Made by a program: the position numbers and the translations under genes. Below are positions 19,508 to 28,861 of a stretch of DNA of 64,000 nucleotides, piece after piece. This DNA comes from Peronospora farinosa (taxonomy: Eukaryota; Oomycota; Peronosporomycetes; Peronosporales; Peronosporaceae), in the NCBI GenBank assembly GCA_947646735.1, contig CANTFK010000173.1, positions 124,001 to 188,000 on the forward strand, written 5' to 3'. The notes below the pieces were generated by a model that searched no databases, was not told where the DNA came from, and saw only the letters and a program-made list of their open reading frames with translations. How positions within the stretch are numbered: position 1 is the first letter of the stretch; every line of letters starts with the position of its first letter.

Positions 19508-20627
19508 GCACCAGGTAGAATGGAGTCTCCTTTCGGACCCGGTCCTGCGCCGTGTTCAGCGCAAATGTGAGCCGTTCCGCATATGTATCCCAATCTCTTT
19601 GGTCCACCTCCGACACATACATCTTGATAGCTCGGGTGATCGTCTGTACCATCCTTTCCGCAGTTCCATTGGCCTGCGGCCGGTAGGCCATTGTGGCCCG
19701 CTGCTTTTGCCCAATCATGCGGTTGAAAGCGCGAAAGAAATCCGACATGAAACTTGGTTCCCTGTCGTGTCGGATCGCCTCACTGGCCCCAAACCTTCGA
19801 AATACACATTCTTCGTATCCTTCTGCCACGGTTTGTGCCGACCTCGACGAGCTGGCCTTAGCAATTACATAACCAGTAAACAGGTCCACCCAGATCAACA
19901 GCTCCGTGTTTCCCTTAAACGACTTGGGCAACGATGGAATATGATCCATCGCGATGACCTGAAATGGGTAGGTTGCCCGAACATTTCCTGGGGTCTTCCC
20001 TCGTAAGGTGGGTCCACCTTTTCCGGTCTCACAGTCGACACAAGTACCAACGAAGCGCTGTACACTTCGAAACAACCCTCTCCAATGGAAATGCCTTCGT
20101 ATCCGCTGGTATGTGCGGCCGATTCCTTGGTGTCCCCCTTCAAGACTCTTGTGGTAATGGTGCAGGAAATCTTGTTGTAGGCTTTCGGGTATCACTAGCC
20201 GGATCCACCCATCGCGATCCTCTTCAGCTGTCCCCAGACCCGGGCAATACAATAGAAGTCCGTCCTCATCCAAAGCGTAATTCGTCTCGATCTTGCTGCA
20301 TGCCAACGCCACTTCTGCGGGTAAACCGCTCCATTCACCCCGTAAATAGAGCTTCAAGTCGCGTATCCACATTTCTTCGTCTTGGGCAGCCGAAATTCGC
20401 TCAATTCGTATCCGTTGCACCACCTCTTCTTGCACAACCTCTGTCGGCATCCTGGACCGGACCCGAGACCTCGTGACAGCCATAATTCGCATTGCTGGGC
20501 TGGGATTCTTGGGTACCAAGAGTTCAGGCAGGCGATTAATCTCTTTGAGGTCTTTCCACTCTTCCTCAGGTATTATTTCGACCCCCCCGTTGTTGTTGCA
20601 GGGCCGCGTTAGCGAGACGGTCTGCAC
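19314..20627 (-). CDS. Element B integrase (zinc finger and DDE core)
   Basis: 437 codons on minus. The zinc finger has HHYHKSLEGGHQ and CVDCETGK; the catalytic triad is MDHIP, HDREP and GTAERMVQ. A region rich in Arg (TRRRDGDPRRWRY) follows. The start is not real: it overlaps the preceding pol frame by 62 bp, and the shift falls at a run of seven C on plus (20581-20587). That shift could be a mutation, a sequencing error in the homopolymer, or less likely recoding. The end at 19314 is due to the second shift. Confidence 0.9.
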   Translation of the reverse strand: MQTVSLTRPCNNNGGVEIIPEEEWKDLKEINRLPELLVPKNPSPAMRIMAVTRSRVRSRMPTEVVQEEVVQRIRIERISAAQDEEMWIRDLKLYLRGEWSGLPAEVALACSKIETNYALDEDGLLLYCPGLGTAEEDRDGWIRLVIPESLQQDFLHHYHKSLEGGHQGIGRTYQRIRRHFHWRGLFRSVQRFVGTCVDCETGKGGPTLRGKTPGNVRATYPFQVIAMDHIPSLPKSFKGNTELLIWVDLFTGYVIAKASSSRSAQTVAEGYEECVFRRFGASEAIRHDREPSFMSDFFRAFNRMIGQKQRATMAYRPQANGTAERMVQTITRAIKMYVSEVDQRDWDTYAERLTFALNTAQDRVRKETPFYLVHGWDARSTLEATIPLGNTRRRDGDPRRWRYGVQRQYRRAREQVNELLRSAMESRAEIHNGRCGG

Positions 20628-23600
20628 TCTGGTTCCATTCGCGCTTCATGTGTAGAAACTCGTGAACGGGCCAGGACCTGAGTTTTTCCAGGGCCTTCGC
20701 CCGTCGTACTGTCAGGCCCTGCGCCTTACACTCGATTTCTCCTCGCATCTGTCGCACGACCAGGTTAGAATCTCCACACACTACTAGACGTCTACGCTCC
20801 AGGTTCTCCAGTAGAAGGAAGCCCAACAATAGGCCTTCATACTCTGCCTCATTTACTGTCGCTTCAGTCAAATACCGGGAAGCAGCGGTGACTACCGTCC
20901 ATTCCGGGAGTTGCCACACAATAGCACTGCAGGCTCCTCCCCCACGCTTAACTCGTGCGGACCCATCGAAACTGACCACGTACAAGACTTCCTCAGGTTC
21001 GACTGTAGGAGGAACCACCGTGATAGCTTGGCGCGGATGCCTCTTGGGGGCGATTGAAGATAGAATAGAGTCCACATTTTCGCGAGGCGTAATGCTTGCC
21101 GCTAATGTTCCCAGTATTTCATCTTCGCCCTTCTTGCACTTAACCACTTCTAACGTCCATTGAGACAGGAGTGCAGCCCAGTTTCCCAGGCGACCTTGTA
21201 GACCCGGTGACCGGACTATCCACGCCAGCGTTGAGTGTCGGGTCAAGACCTTAAAAGGTCGGGTGACCAGTGACGTGTAGCAAAGGTCTAGTATTCGCAA
21301 TAGCGCCAGCACTTCCTTGTCCACCAGCCCATAGTTGATCTCATTTGGCTTCAAAGTCCGACTCGTGAAAGTTACCGGCATATACACCCCCTCATATTCC
21401 TGCACCAGAGATGCCGAGATGGCCCACTCGCTAGCATAGACAATAATGACGGGTTCCCGGTCTGGATCAAAATGGCGGAGGATTGGGGCAGTGGCGATCT
21501 TATTCTTTAACATAGCAAATGCTACCTGCACCCGGGCCCATCGGTCCTCCTCCTGGTCATCTCCCTGTATGTCCCCAGTCCTGCTTATCCGGTTTCGTAA
21601 TACGTGGTAATCAACTTCCCTTAATTCGTACAGGATGGATGCATAAATGGCGTAGTCCTCCAAGAACCGACTGTAATAGTTAAGACTCCCGAGAAACGAC
21701 TGCATAGCTTTCAGGGTAGTGGGCAACGGTAAGTCCACCAAGGACTGAAGGTCCTTAGGGTGGGCCTCCAGCCCTTCCGCTGATACTTGGTGGCCAAGGT
21801 AATCTACCTTTTGACAGCCCCATGAGCTCTTAACCGCGCTGATCGATAAGTTCCATTTGTCACACACCTCCAAAAGTCGTTCCACTTTCACGCATAAGTC
21901 ATCCCATGACTCCGAGGTCACCAAAATGTCATCGATATAGGACCTACGTCCTAATATAGACTTTTTGAGGTCTCCCTCTGGATGGCCCACCTCGAACAGG
22001 TCCTCTGGTTTGTCAGAGCCCGGCTCGGAGGAAATCGTAAGAAACCCATATAAAGCATTATCCAACAGTCGCTGATAGATCTGCGGTGCATTCTTCAGTC
22101 CAAACGGCATTCGTCTCCACTCAAAAAGTCCGAGCGGGGTTACAAACGCCGAGATTAAACGGGCTCGTTCGGTCATACTGACCACCCAAAAACCGCTAGC
22201 CATATTCAGTGAGCAGTACCACAGGGCCTTATCTAGGTCTTCCAACAACTCATTCACGAGAGGCATAGGATATACCATAAGCCGCGTTAAATCATTCACC
22301 ATCCGGTAGTCAATGCACAGCCTTATATCCACCCCATTCTTCTTAACAATAATTACAATTGGACTGGCCCATGGGGAGGTGGAATGCTGGATTATCTTGG
22401 ATGACAAGAGGCCTTTTATCAGGTCTGCCAGCTTCTCTCTAAATTGAGGGGCCACTTTCCGTACCCGTTGGGCGATTGGCCGTGCGTTCCCAACATCAAT
22501 GTCGCACACTGCTCCTCGAGCCGCCGGGGGTAATGCATTACCTTTTCCCATCAGCAAATGTCGTTTTCTCCATATAATCTGGCGGAGGCGGTCCACCTCC
22601 TCCTTCGGGGTATCACCGGGGTCTGGGATCTGGATGTCTTCCAACATAACTTCATTTGTAGATGGGATGACCTCAGGGATAACAGACCAATTTTTGTCGA
22701 TATCTTCGGCACATAAATCTCCACTCTCGTGAACACAGACTTGGTCATCAGGAGTATTTACTTCAGCCTTGATGACCGGTGGACCCTCTGCTGGGTGGGC
22801 CGGTGGCCCTCCTCTGGGTGGACCGGTGGACCCTCCTCTGGGTGGACCCTCCCTGGGTGGACCCTCCTCTGGGTGGACCCTCTCCATGTCGGTCCTATCC
22901 TTCGATGATACTTCGTTGCCCACGCTAGCTCTAGATGGTTGACCTCCATCGAGGGCCTCCCCTCCAGATTCCTGATCTGATGGCAATGACTCAGGGTCCC
23001 TCATAACAGACTCGTGCACCGCGTTAATCACTGGCACTTGGGTCCCCGTCCGTAGCAACATTTTATGTGGAGTCGCGTACTGAGGGTTCTCGACCATCGG
23101 ACCTTGGTATACTTCTTCTTGAGTGGTCTCTGCATCCTCCTCGTCGGTGGTTGCTTGGTAGGCTAGATCTTTCCATTCAGCGTACCTCCTAGAACCCACT
23201 GACACAAACCCTTGGGCCCGGGGAACCCGGTCCTTAGCCAGCCAAATGCCCAGCTTGGTATCCTCGTGTAAGATCAGGTCCTTGTCACTCACATTGGTGA
23301 CCCTCAAGAATTGACGATGTCCGTGTCCTTGGATCATCGTAGTCACCCATCTGTCTCCACGGGTCATCCATAATTTCCAATGGTCCGACGTAACCTTCTT
23401 CAGCGGAACCTCGACATATTTTGTTGCCGGTAAATTCACGTACTGGCCCAATTTTACCTCAGAAATATGGCCACTATACAAGGTCTTGCGACCTGTCAGC
23501 TGGATTCGAACTTCGTCTGGCAAGCAAATAGTTCCATCCGCCATGTCCAAACGAATTCCAGCTGGCACCATAAAGTCCATTCCTAGTAGCACATCCTGGC

Positions 23601-24216
23601 CGGCCATGGACCCGACCCACACATTGAAGAAGTATACTAATACACCATTCAGCGTTATCTTAATCTTCGTTCGCCCTTCCGTGGTGTAAACTGCTTCTCC
23701 AATGCCCACGCACTCTTGTTTCTCGCTTGTGTTAATCTGGCAGCCTGCCTTACGAGCAAAGGCGATATCCAAAATAGATATCTCGGCACCAGAATCAAAC
23801 AGTAGATTCGCACGAATATTGTTAACTTTCCCAGAGGCCTTGGCTTGTTTAAACCACTTTCCTGGGGCATGGTGTTTCCAGTATCCTCTTGACTCTCCCG
23901 GCAATAAATCCAATGTCATCATAGTCTCCTCTCGGGAATAAACGTGAGGCATACATGCATTGGCCACAGCAGCAACAGAATTAATGCAAAAGCCCGATGT
24001 ATTTCCAATCAACTCATCCAACTTATCGACCTTCTCCACGGGGTGTTTCTCCACAAATGCATAAATGCAACAATTAGAACGCTCGGCTCGTACCAGATTC
24101 AAACCTGGCGAGCGTTCTAATTTAACATCTTCTCCGCCGCCTCGGGCAGCTGCCCTGCGTGCTTGGTCGGGTTGTACCACTGGCGAATCAGATTGTAGAA
24201 CTCTTCCATCGGGCAC
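20566..24216 (-). CDS. Element B pol: protease, reverse transcriptase, two RNase H domains
   Basis: 1216 codons. Protease: LLFDSGAEIS at about residues 138-147. A Pro/Gly-rich repeat linker follows near 425-460. Reverse transcriptase about 560-790: LCIDYRMVN, then SLNMASGFW where the palm Asp is Asn (codon 22204-22206), FGLKNAP, and SYIDDILV near 757. First RNase H about 900-1010: VYASEWA and LTRHSTLAW replace the catalytic TDAS and TDH, so it is a degenerate tether. Second RNase H about 1065-1205: SFDGSA, NEAEYEGL, CGDSN, WNQSADRLAN, all catalytic residues present. This order resembles retroviruses and plant Tat elements. Pol is in the -1 frame relative to gag. Confidence 0.92.
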   Translation of the reverse strand: MPDGRVLQSDSPVVQPDQARRAAARGGGEDVKLERSPGLNLVRAERSNCCIYAFVEKHPVEKVDKLDELIGNTSGFCINSVAAVANACMPHVYSREETMMTLDLLPGESRGYWKHHAPGKWFKQAKASGKVNNIRANLLFDSGAEISILDIAFARKAGCQINTSEKQECVGIGEAVYTTEGRTKIKITLNGVLVYFFNVWVGSMAGQDVLLGMDFMVPAGIRLDMADGTICLPDEVRIQLTGRKTLYSGHISEVKLGQYVNLPATKYVEVPLKKVTSDHWKLWMTRGDRWVTTMIQGHGHRQFLRVTNVSDKDLILHEDTKLGIWLAKDRVPRAQGFVSVGSRRYAEWKDLAYQATTDEEDAETTQEEVYQGPMVENPQYATPHKMLLRTGTQVPVINAVHESVMRDPESLPSDQESGGEALDGGQPSRASVGNEVSSKDRTDMERVHPEEGPPREGPPRGGSTGPPRGGPPAHPAEGPPVIKAEVNTPDDQVCVHESGDLCAEDIDKNWSVIPEVIPSTNEVMLEDIQIPDPGDTPKEEVDRLRQIIWRKRHLLMGKGNALPPAARGAVCDIDVGNARPIAQRVRKVAPQFREKLADLIKGLLSSKIIQHSTSPWASPIVIIVKKNGVDIRLCIDYRMVNDLTRLMVYPMPLVNELLEDLDKALWYCSLNMASGFWVVSMTERARLISAFVTPLGLFEWRRMPFGLKNAPQIYQRLLDNALYGFLTISSEPGSDKPEDLFEVGHPEGDLKKSILGRRSYIDDILVTSESWDDLCVKVERLLEVCDKWNLSISAVKSSWGCQKVDYLGHQVSAEGLEAHPKDLQSLVDLPLPTTLKAMQSFLGSLNYYSRFLEDYAIYASILYELREVDYHVLRNRISRTGDIQGDDQEEDRWARVQVAFAMLKNKIATAPILRHFDPDREPVIIVYASEWAISASLVQEYEGVYMPVTFTSRTLKPNEINYGLVDKEVLALLRILDLCYTSLVTRPFKVLTRHSTLAWIVRSPGLQGRLGNWAALLSQWTLEVVKCKKGEDEILGTLAASITPRENVDSILSSIAPKRHPRQAITVVPPTVEPEEVLYVVSFDGSARVKRGGGACSAIVWQLPEWTVVTAASRYLTEATVNEAEYEGLLLGFLLLENLERRRLVVCGDSNLVVRQMRGEIECKAQGLTVRRAKALEKLRSWPVHEFLHMKREWNQSADRLANAALQQQRGGRNNT
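22785..22885 (-). repeat. Minisatellite in the protease-RT linker of element B
   Basis: About six units of GGTGGACCCTCCTCTG type on plus. The position matches the GATCGC minisatellite of element A (6390-6720) and the 90-bp repeats of element E (54250-54560), so the linker is prone to repeat growth. Confidence 0.85.
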
Positions 24217-26603
24217 TTGCCGACGTCATGAACCTTGCCACAACCGCGACACACAAACAGGCAGTGGTCGGCTGGGTGACCCTTCCTTCCACAGCACTCG
24301 CAAACGATCCGCTTCCAACAGTCCAGATCCACATGCTTCCTGGATCCACAATGGGTACACTTTACCACGGGTAACCCTGGAACCACCTTTTGTCCAGTTC
24401 CCTCTGCCATGCGTCTACCTCGGTCTGGCTCTGGGTCCTGATGGTCCTGGGGGTCATCTGCGTTCCTCACCCTACCAGTGTAAGGTTTACTCGCTGCCGC
24501 ATAAATTCTTCTGAGGTCACCTTCTCCCTCAGACCCACTGGAGCTGGACCCTTGGTCATTTTCACTTTCAGAAGTGGCTCGGATGACTTGGACAGGTCTT
24601 CTCAGCTGACTCTTGGTGTGGTCTGGAGTGGTTGGGGCCTTCTGGCGAAACTTGCTGGAACCGAACAAAACCCTTCCTTGACGCGTCTTCGCTCTCTGAC
24701 GAGCCAGCAGGACTTCCTCCAGGTCGTCTGCATCCGAAAGTCTGAGCAATGTAAGCTGGTCCGCTAATTCTCGATCATCCAAGGTTTCCACGTAATGGTC
24801 CACGTGTTCACGCTTTACACTGGGGGGTCCACCCTTAATATCTAGCTTGGCCCTGAGCCCTGCCACGTTCAAACGGTACAGATATTCCAAGGGTGACTCG
24901 TCGGTCCTCTTTCTGGCGTGATAATATTGTCGGGCCACTGACACCCCCAAGCCGCAAAATTGTGCTTGGAACTCTCGCAGCAGCAGTTTCCAATCAACGC
25001 GCACTGTTCGACCGAGCTGTCGGTACCAATTCTGAGCTGGACCTGTGAGCAGGGACCCAAAAATGAGACACTTCTCGCTGTCTGGTGCCTGGTCTCGGAG
25101 GAAAGCCGACTTTACCTTGGTGCTCCAGCTTCTGGCACGATCTTCATCGCGGTCCCTTCCGCTAAATTCCTTCAGATCCGACGAGGCCGATACCCTAATG
25201 TGTGGAACAACAGTAGGGGGTCCTCCTGCCGTAGCCGTGGCCACAGTCGCTCGCGCTGAGGTCATCGGGAACGCCAAGTCATCTGGGTCATATTCATCAT
25301 GGGTTGACCCCACAGATTCCATGTCCACATCAGGGATATCGCCTAGTGGTTCTAGGCGCTCCATCTGCTGGGAGGACCTGGGGTGAACTGGCCCTTGACC
25401 CCTCGTGGTGTGTCCCCTGTCCACTGCAACTTTTGTGGAGCCTTGCTCTTCAAGGAACTTGGTCATCGCCTTATCAAAGTACGACTGGAGCGCGCTAGGG
25501 GAAACTGACTCAGCCTTTGTTTCCTGGTCTGTTTTTGTCCCCATTAACCTTGGTTCCACTTTGCACCGGGCTTCCGTCTCCTCCTGTGCTTGACGCTGGA
25601 CCCATGGGGTTGTTGTGTCCATATGACCAGCTTCACGAATTCGTGCTTCCAACAACGCTGCACCAGCTGGACCCAGTTGCATTCGGTCCACCGTATCCAT
25701 AAGGGCCGACATCATAGATGAGGTGGCTGATTCGTATTGAGACCTTGGTGACGATTCACCGAGTGACCCAGCAGGAGAGCCCACACCAGGATCCACTACT
25801 CCTCCATCTTGACGGGGTACTTCCTTTGGGGGGAACTCCCCCACTAACGTCTTGAGGTGACCATGCAGGGTCACTAAGGTCTTCTTCAAGGTCTCGAACC
25901 CGAAATCGAAGAGGGTCTCAGCAGTAAAGTTCCCAGCAGCCATCCCAGCTTCATGTAGTAGATTCATTACGGCCTTGAGGATCTCCAGGTCTGTGGTCGT
26001 GGTGGGAAGAGCCGTTATCGGACCGTGGACCTGGTCCAGAAGCTTGACCTTGAGCGCCTTCATCACCGGGTCCTTTCGAAGAAACTTCTTCAATTTATTC
26101 CGATGATAGGCTTCTTCCAAATCTTCTTCTGTCCAGTCTTTACTGGCCGCGCCTTGGCTCTCTCCCGACTCGTCCGTCGTGTCTCCGCCTCTCGGTGCCT
26201 TCAACTTGGTATGCTTCTGCTTCTTTTGCTGCTTGTTCTTGGGCACCTTTGGCTCTTGAGTGGTAGGTTGGGAGACTTGTTTCGGGGTCCCTTGTTTTTT
26301 AGCTTTCGCTGTCAAACTTTGCACCCCTGGACCATAATGTTGATTATGGCCCATATTGTCTTCTTCAACGAAGACATAAGGGGGAGGATTTGGTGGTTTT
26401 TCTTCATATTCCACCTTGAACTCAACAGCAGAGCTCCTCCCCGGGCTCCGCAGGTCATCCGATCCTTCTTCCTTCTTGATCACTGGCGATCCGGTTTCCA
26501 GTGTCTTGGTTGTCCCTTGGTCTATCTTGACCGATGTCTTTTCTTCTTCGTGGGACTCACGGTGAAATCCCGCGTCTCCCGAAGATCCGGGCACGCGCAC
26601 CAT
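24117..26603 (-). CDS. Element B gag
   Basis: About 828 codons if started at the ATG at 26603, which overlaps the primer-binding site directly after the 5' LTR; the frame is open further upstream into the LTR, so the true start is uncertain. The N-terminus is charged and Lys-rich. The middle has a capsid-like helical region (SWSTKVKSAFLRDQAP, YRQLGRTVRVDWK). The end has zinc knuckles: CTHCGSRKHVDLDC and CECCGRKGHPADHC (both CX2CX4HX4C) and a third variant CRGCGKVHDVGKC. Gag overlaps pol by about 100 bp. Confidence 0.88.
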   Translation of the reverse strand: MVRVPGSSGDAGFHRESHEEEKTSVKIDQGTTKTLETGSPVIKKEEGSDDLRSPGRSSAVEFKVEYEEKPPNPPPYVFVEEDNMGHNQHYGPGVQSLTAKAKKQGTPKQVSQPTTQEPKVPKNKQQKKQKHTKLKAPRGGDTTDESGESQGAASKDWTEEDLEEAYHRNKLKKFLRKDPVMKALKVKLLDQVHGPITALPTTTTDLEILKAVMNLLHEAGMAAGNFTAETLFDFGFETLKKTLVTLHGHLKTLVGEFPPKEVPRQDGGVVDPGVGSPAGSLGESSPRSQYESATSSMMSALMDTVDRMQLGPAGAALLEARIREAGHMDTTTPWVQRQAQEETEARCKVEPRLMGTKTDQETKAESVSPSALQSYFDKAMTKFLEEQGSTKVAVDRGHTTRGQGPVHPRSSQQMERLEPLGDIPDVDMESVGSTHDEYDPDDLAFPMTSARATVATATAGGPPTVVPHIRVSASSDLKEFSGRDRDEDRARSWSTKVKSAFLRDQAPDSEKCLIFGSLLTGPAQNWYRQLGRTVRVDWKLLLREFQAQFCGLGVSVARQYYHARKRTDESPLEYLYRLNVAGLRAKLDIKGGPPSVKREHVDHYVETLDDRELADQLTLLRLSDADDLEEVLLARQRAKTRQGRVLFGSSKFRQKAPTTPDHTKSQLRRPVQVIRATSESENDQGSSSSGSEGEGDLRRIYAAASKPYTGRVRNADDPQDHQDPEPDRGRRMAEGTGQKVVPGLPVVKCTHCGSRKHVDLDCWKRIVCECCGRKGHPADHCLFVCRGCGKVHDVGKCPMEEFYNLIRQWYNPTKHAGQLPEAAEKMLN
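26585..26602 (-). promoter_or_regulatory. Primer-binding site of element B
   Basis: The plus strand reads ATCCGGGCACGCGCACCA one base inside the 5' LTR. It ends in CCA like a mature tRNA 3' end, so the element strand is complementary to such a tRNA. Element A has the same site with one change. Confidence 0.75.
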
Positions 26604-27957
26604 TGTGGTGGAGTGGATTCTCAAACAACGTAGGAGATCCACAAACACACACAGCGCCGGACTGCCGACTTACGGAGGGGGTACCCCGATACCGTGTCTT
26701 GTTGGCCTTGGGTCTCACCTTGTGTACCCGTCGGCTTGGCTGGTGTTGCTCCTCGGTTGACGTAGAAGACTTAAACTTGGTCTTTGTATAAGACTTGGAC
26801 TTGGTGGTCCCCGAGTGGATATACTTCACTTGGGACCGGGTTTCTTGGGCTCAATTGACTTAGTCGAGAGCGATGCACCTGGTACTATGTACCCCTTTGG
26901 TGGCTGACTGTTCTTGGTCCTTGGACCCCTTTGTGTTCTTCCCCGTAGGGAAACCGCTTCCTGTAGCGGGTCGTAGAGTCTTGACACTTACTTGACACCT
27001 CAGGCCAACTATCCTGAGGGTCAACTTGCGTTGCTTGAGCCGTCTAACACCTGCTGGACGTCGGGGGGCCAAAGGGTATCCCACCCGGAAGAGGTGTAGC
27101 GACGGAGAAGCTTAGGAGGGGCGCTTAAAGCTACCACGTATAATGCAAATTCGAGTGTGTTTATTTACCTTATTCTCTGTATGCTTTTCTTGCCTAACCC
27201 TAACCCTTTGATCTGGAAAGTGCCACTTGGAGGAAGGACTGGCTCCTTTAGTACCCTGTACTTTCTGTAATCTTCGATATTCTGTGTACCGGTTCTGCAC
27301 CCTCGGACATTGGGCCCTGGTCCCCCTGGGCCTCGGTACCTCTGGGCCTCGGTACCCTGGGCCCTGGGCCCTGGCACCCTTAGGCCCCGGTACCCCTGGG
27401 CCCCGGTACCCCGGTACCCCGGTACCCCGGCACCCTTAGGCCCCGGTACCCCTGGGCCCCGGTACCCTGGTACCCTTAGGCCCCTGGTACCCCGGTACCC
27501 TGGTACCCTTAGGCACCTGGGCCCCGGTATCCTGGTACTCTTAGGCCCCTGGGCCGCGGCACCATGGCACCCCTGGGCTCCGGTACCCTGGCACCCCTAG
27601 GCCCCTGGGCCCTAGTATCCTGGTACCCCTGGGCCCCTGTTACCTGGGGTCCTCATGTTGCCTGGAGTCCACATGCCACCTGGGGTCCACCTGTCACCTG
27701 GGTCAACCTGTTGCCTGGGGTCCACCGGTCACCTGGGGTCCACCGGTCACCTGGGGTCAACTTAAGCTGTCCTAGCAGCACTGGTCCTTTGGTCTGTAGT
27801 GTAGGGCATCCTTGTATCTTCTCCGAACTCGGGACCTTGGACCAGTTCGGGACCCTGGTCACTCCCTGTCACTCATTCAAGAGAGTGACCGAGATCTTTC
27901 CCGCCAGTTATTATAATAACTGCGAAGGGCCCCCCATTCCTCTGGCACTTCTCCACA
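26604..27957 (-). repeat. 5' LTR of element B
   Basis: 1354 bp, TGTGGTGGAG to CTTCTCCACA on plus. It should hold the promoter for the minus-strand transcript. A GC-rich minisatellite lies at 27305-27635, and a 12-bp AT-rich palindrome-like stretch (TTATTATAATAA) near 27909, in U3. Confidence 0.93.
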
Positions 27958-27961
27958 CTTG

Positions 27962-28521
27962 CGAGGTGTGTCAACATGTGAAGCCTAGTCCTTCACTCCG
28001 TGCATCATTGCAGCCTCTACCTGTTCCGGTAGAGTGCTGGGAATCCGTATCCATGGACTTCGTCTTTGGGTTTTCCAAAGACGCTCACGGGAATAATGGT
28101 ATTCTCGTGTTTGTAGACAGGTCCAGCAAGATGGTTTATCTTGTTGCTGTACCTGAGTCGATCACAGCAGAGAGCTGTGCTCGAGTGTTTATCGATACAA
28201 TCTTTTCGATTGCACGGTTTACCCCGTGAACTTGTGTCCGATAGGGTCCCCCGGTTCACGGCTGAGTTTTGGCGTTCCGTGTTCCAAACACTTGGAAAAC
28301 GGCTCACAATGTCTACTTCTGACCATCCAGAAACTGATGGTCAGACTGAACGCGCTAATCGCATCCTCGAAGAGATCCTTCGAGGGCACGTCCACTCGTT
28401 TACGAGTTGGAGTGAGTTCTTTTTGATGATCGAATTCGCCATCAACAACTCCGTGCATGCCTCCACGACGCATACACCGTTCTACGTGAATGGCCTTCGC
28501 CATCCACGGCCCCCGCCTTAG
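27962..28521 (+). pseudogene. Element C integrase catalytic core
   Basis: It starts with the second Cys pair of the zinc finger (EVCQHVKPS). The first catalytic Asp is in SMDFVFG. A frameshift near 28205 changes frame, and the second Asp (SDRVPRF) and the Glu (ETDGQTERANR) follow in the new frame. The core then runs into INNSVHAS and YVNGLRHPR, typical of this lineage. All three catalytic residues are present but not in one frame. Confidence 0.9.
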
Positions 28522-28861
28522 TAGAGGGTGACTCTAATCTAAGAGGGGGGGGGGGAGGACTCGCTCGAGCGAGAACCAATCTGGCTCTTGCTCATCACGC
28601 GACGACGTTATGGTCGACGCGAAAGTAACCGAAGTCGTACCATTCAATTTCGGTGAAGAGGAAGAAAGTAAGAGCGATGGAGCTCTTACTGATAACGTTG
28701 CTGAAGATATCAGCATTGTCCGAGGTATCACAAGTGAGGACAGTAATGTTCTCACTGAATTAGTAACCGATATCTCTGCAGTGCATTCATAATGCACTGC
28801 AGCCAAAAGCAACGAGTCAGCTGAGGATTTCCTGCTGACTCGTGAAGCGGTAGTCCGTTTC
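28522..28861 (+). pseudogene. Element C integrase linker
   Basis: It corresponds to the variable linker between catalytic core and C-terminal domain. An acidic 60-codon frame at 28610-28792 continues in the frame of the next segment and is closed by one stop. A run of ten or more G lies at about 28541-28553. Confidence 0.65.

Larger units (their letters stand above)
14689..27957 (-). mobile_element. Element B: near-complete Ty3/Gypsy element with dual RNase H, chromodomain and opposite-strand ORF
   Basis: A 13.3-kb element bounded by LTRs of 1422 bp (14689-16110) and 1354 bp (26604-27957) and by CTTG on both sides. On minus: gag, then pol as protease, reverse transcriptase, degenerate RNase H, second RNase H, integrase, chromodomain. 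Between pol and the 3' LTR a 759-codon ORF lies on plus. The LTRs look identical by eye outside their minisatellite, so insertion was recent. Pol carries two frame breaks and the palm Asp of the RT is Asn, so the copy as read cannot move by itself. It lies inside the integrase of element C. Confidence 0.95.

Noticed and set aside
26540..26602. A tRNA gene or tRNA 3' half at the leader of B (GGTGAAATCCC followed later by CCA)
   Set aside because: The T-stem and acceptor do not pair in the required spacing; only the 18-nt primer site is supported.
28141..28521. Independent gene in the C integrase region
   Set aside because: It is the second half of the C integrase core after a frameshift, not a separate gene.
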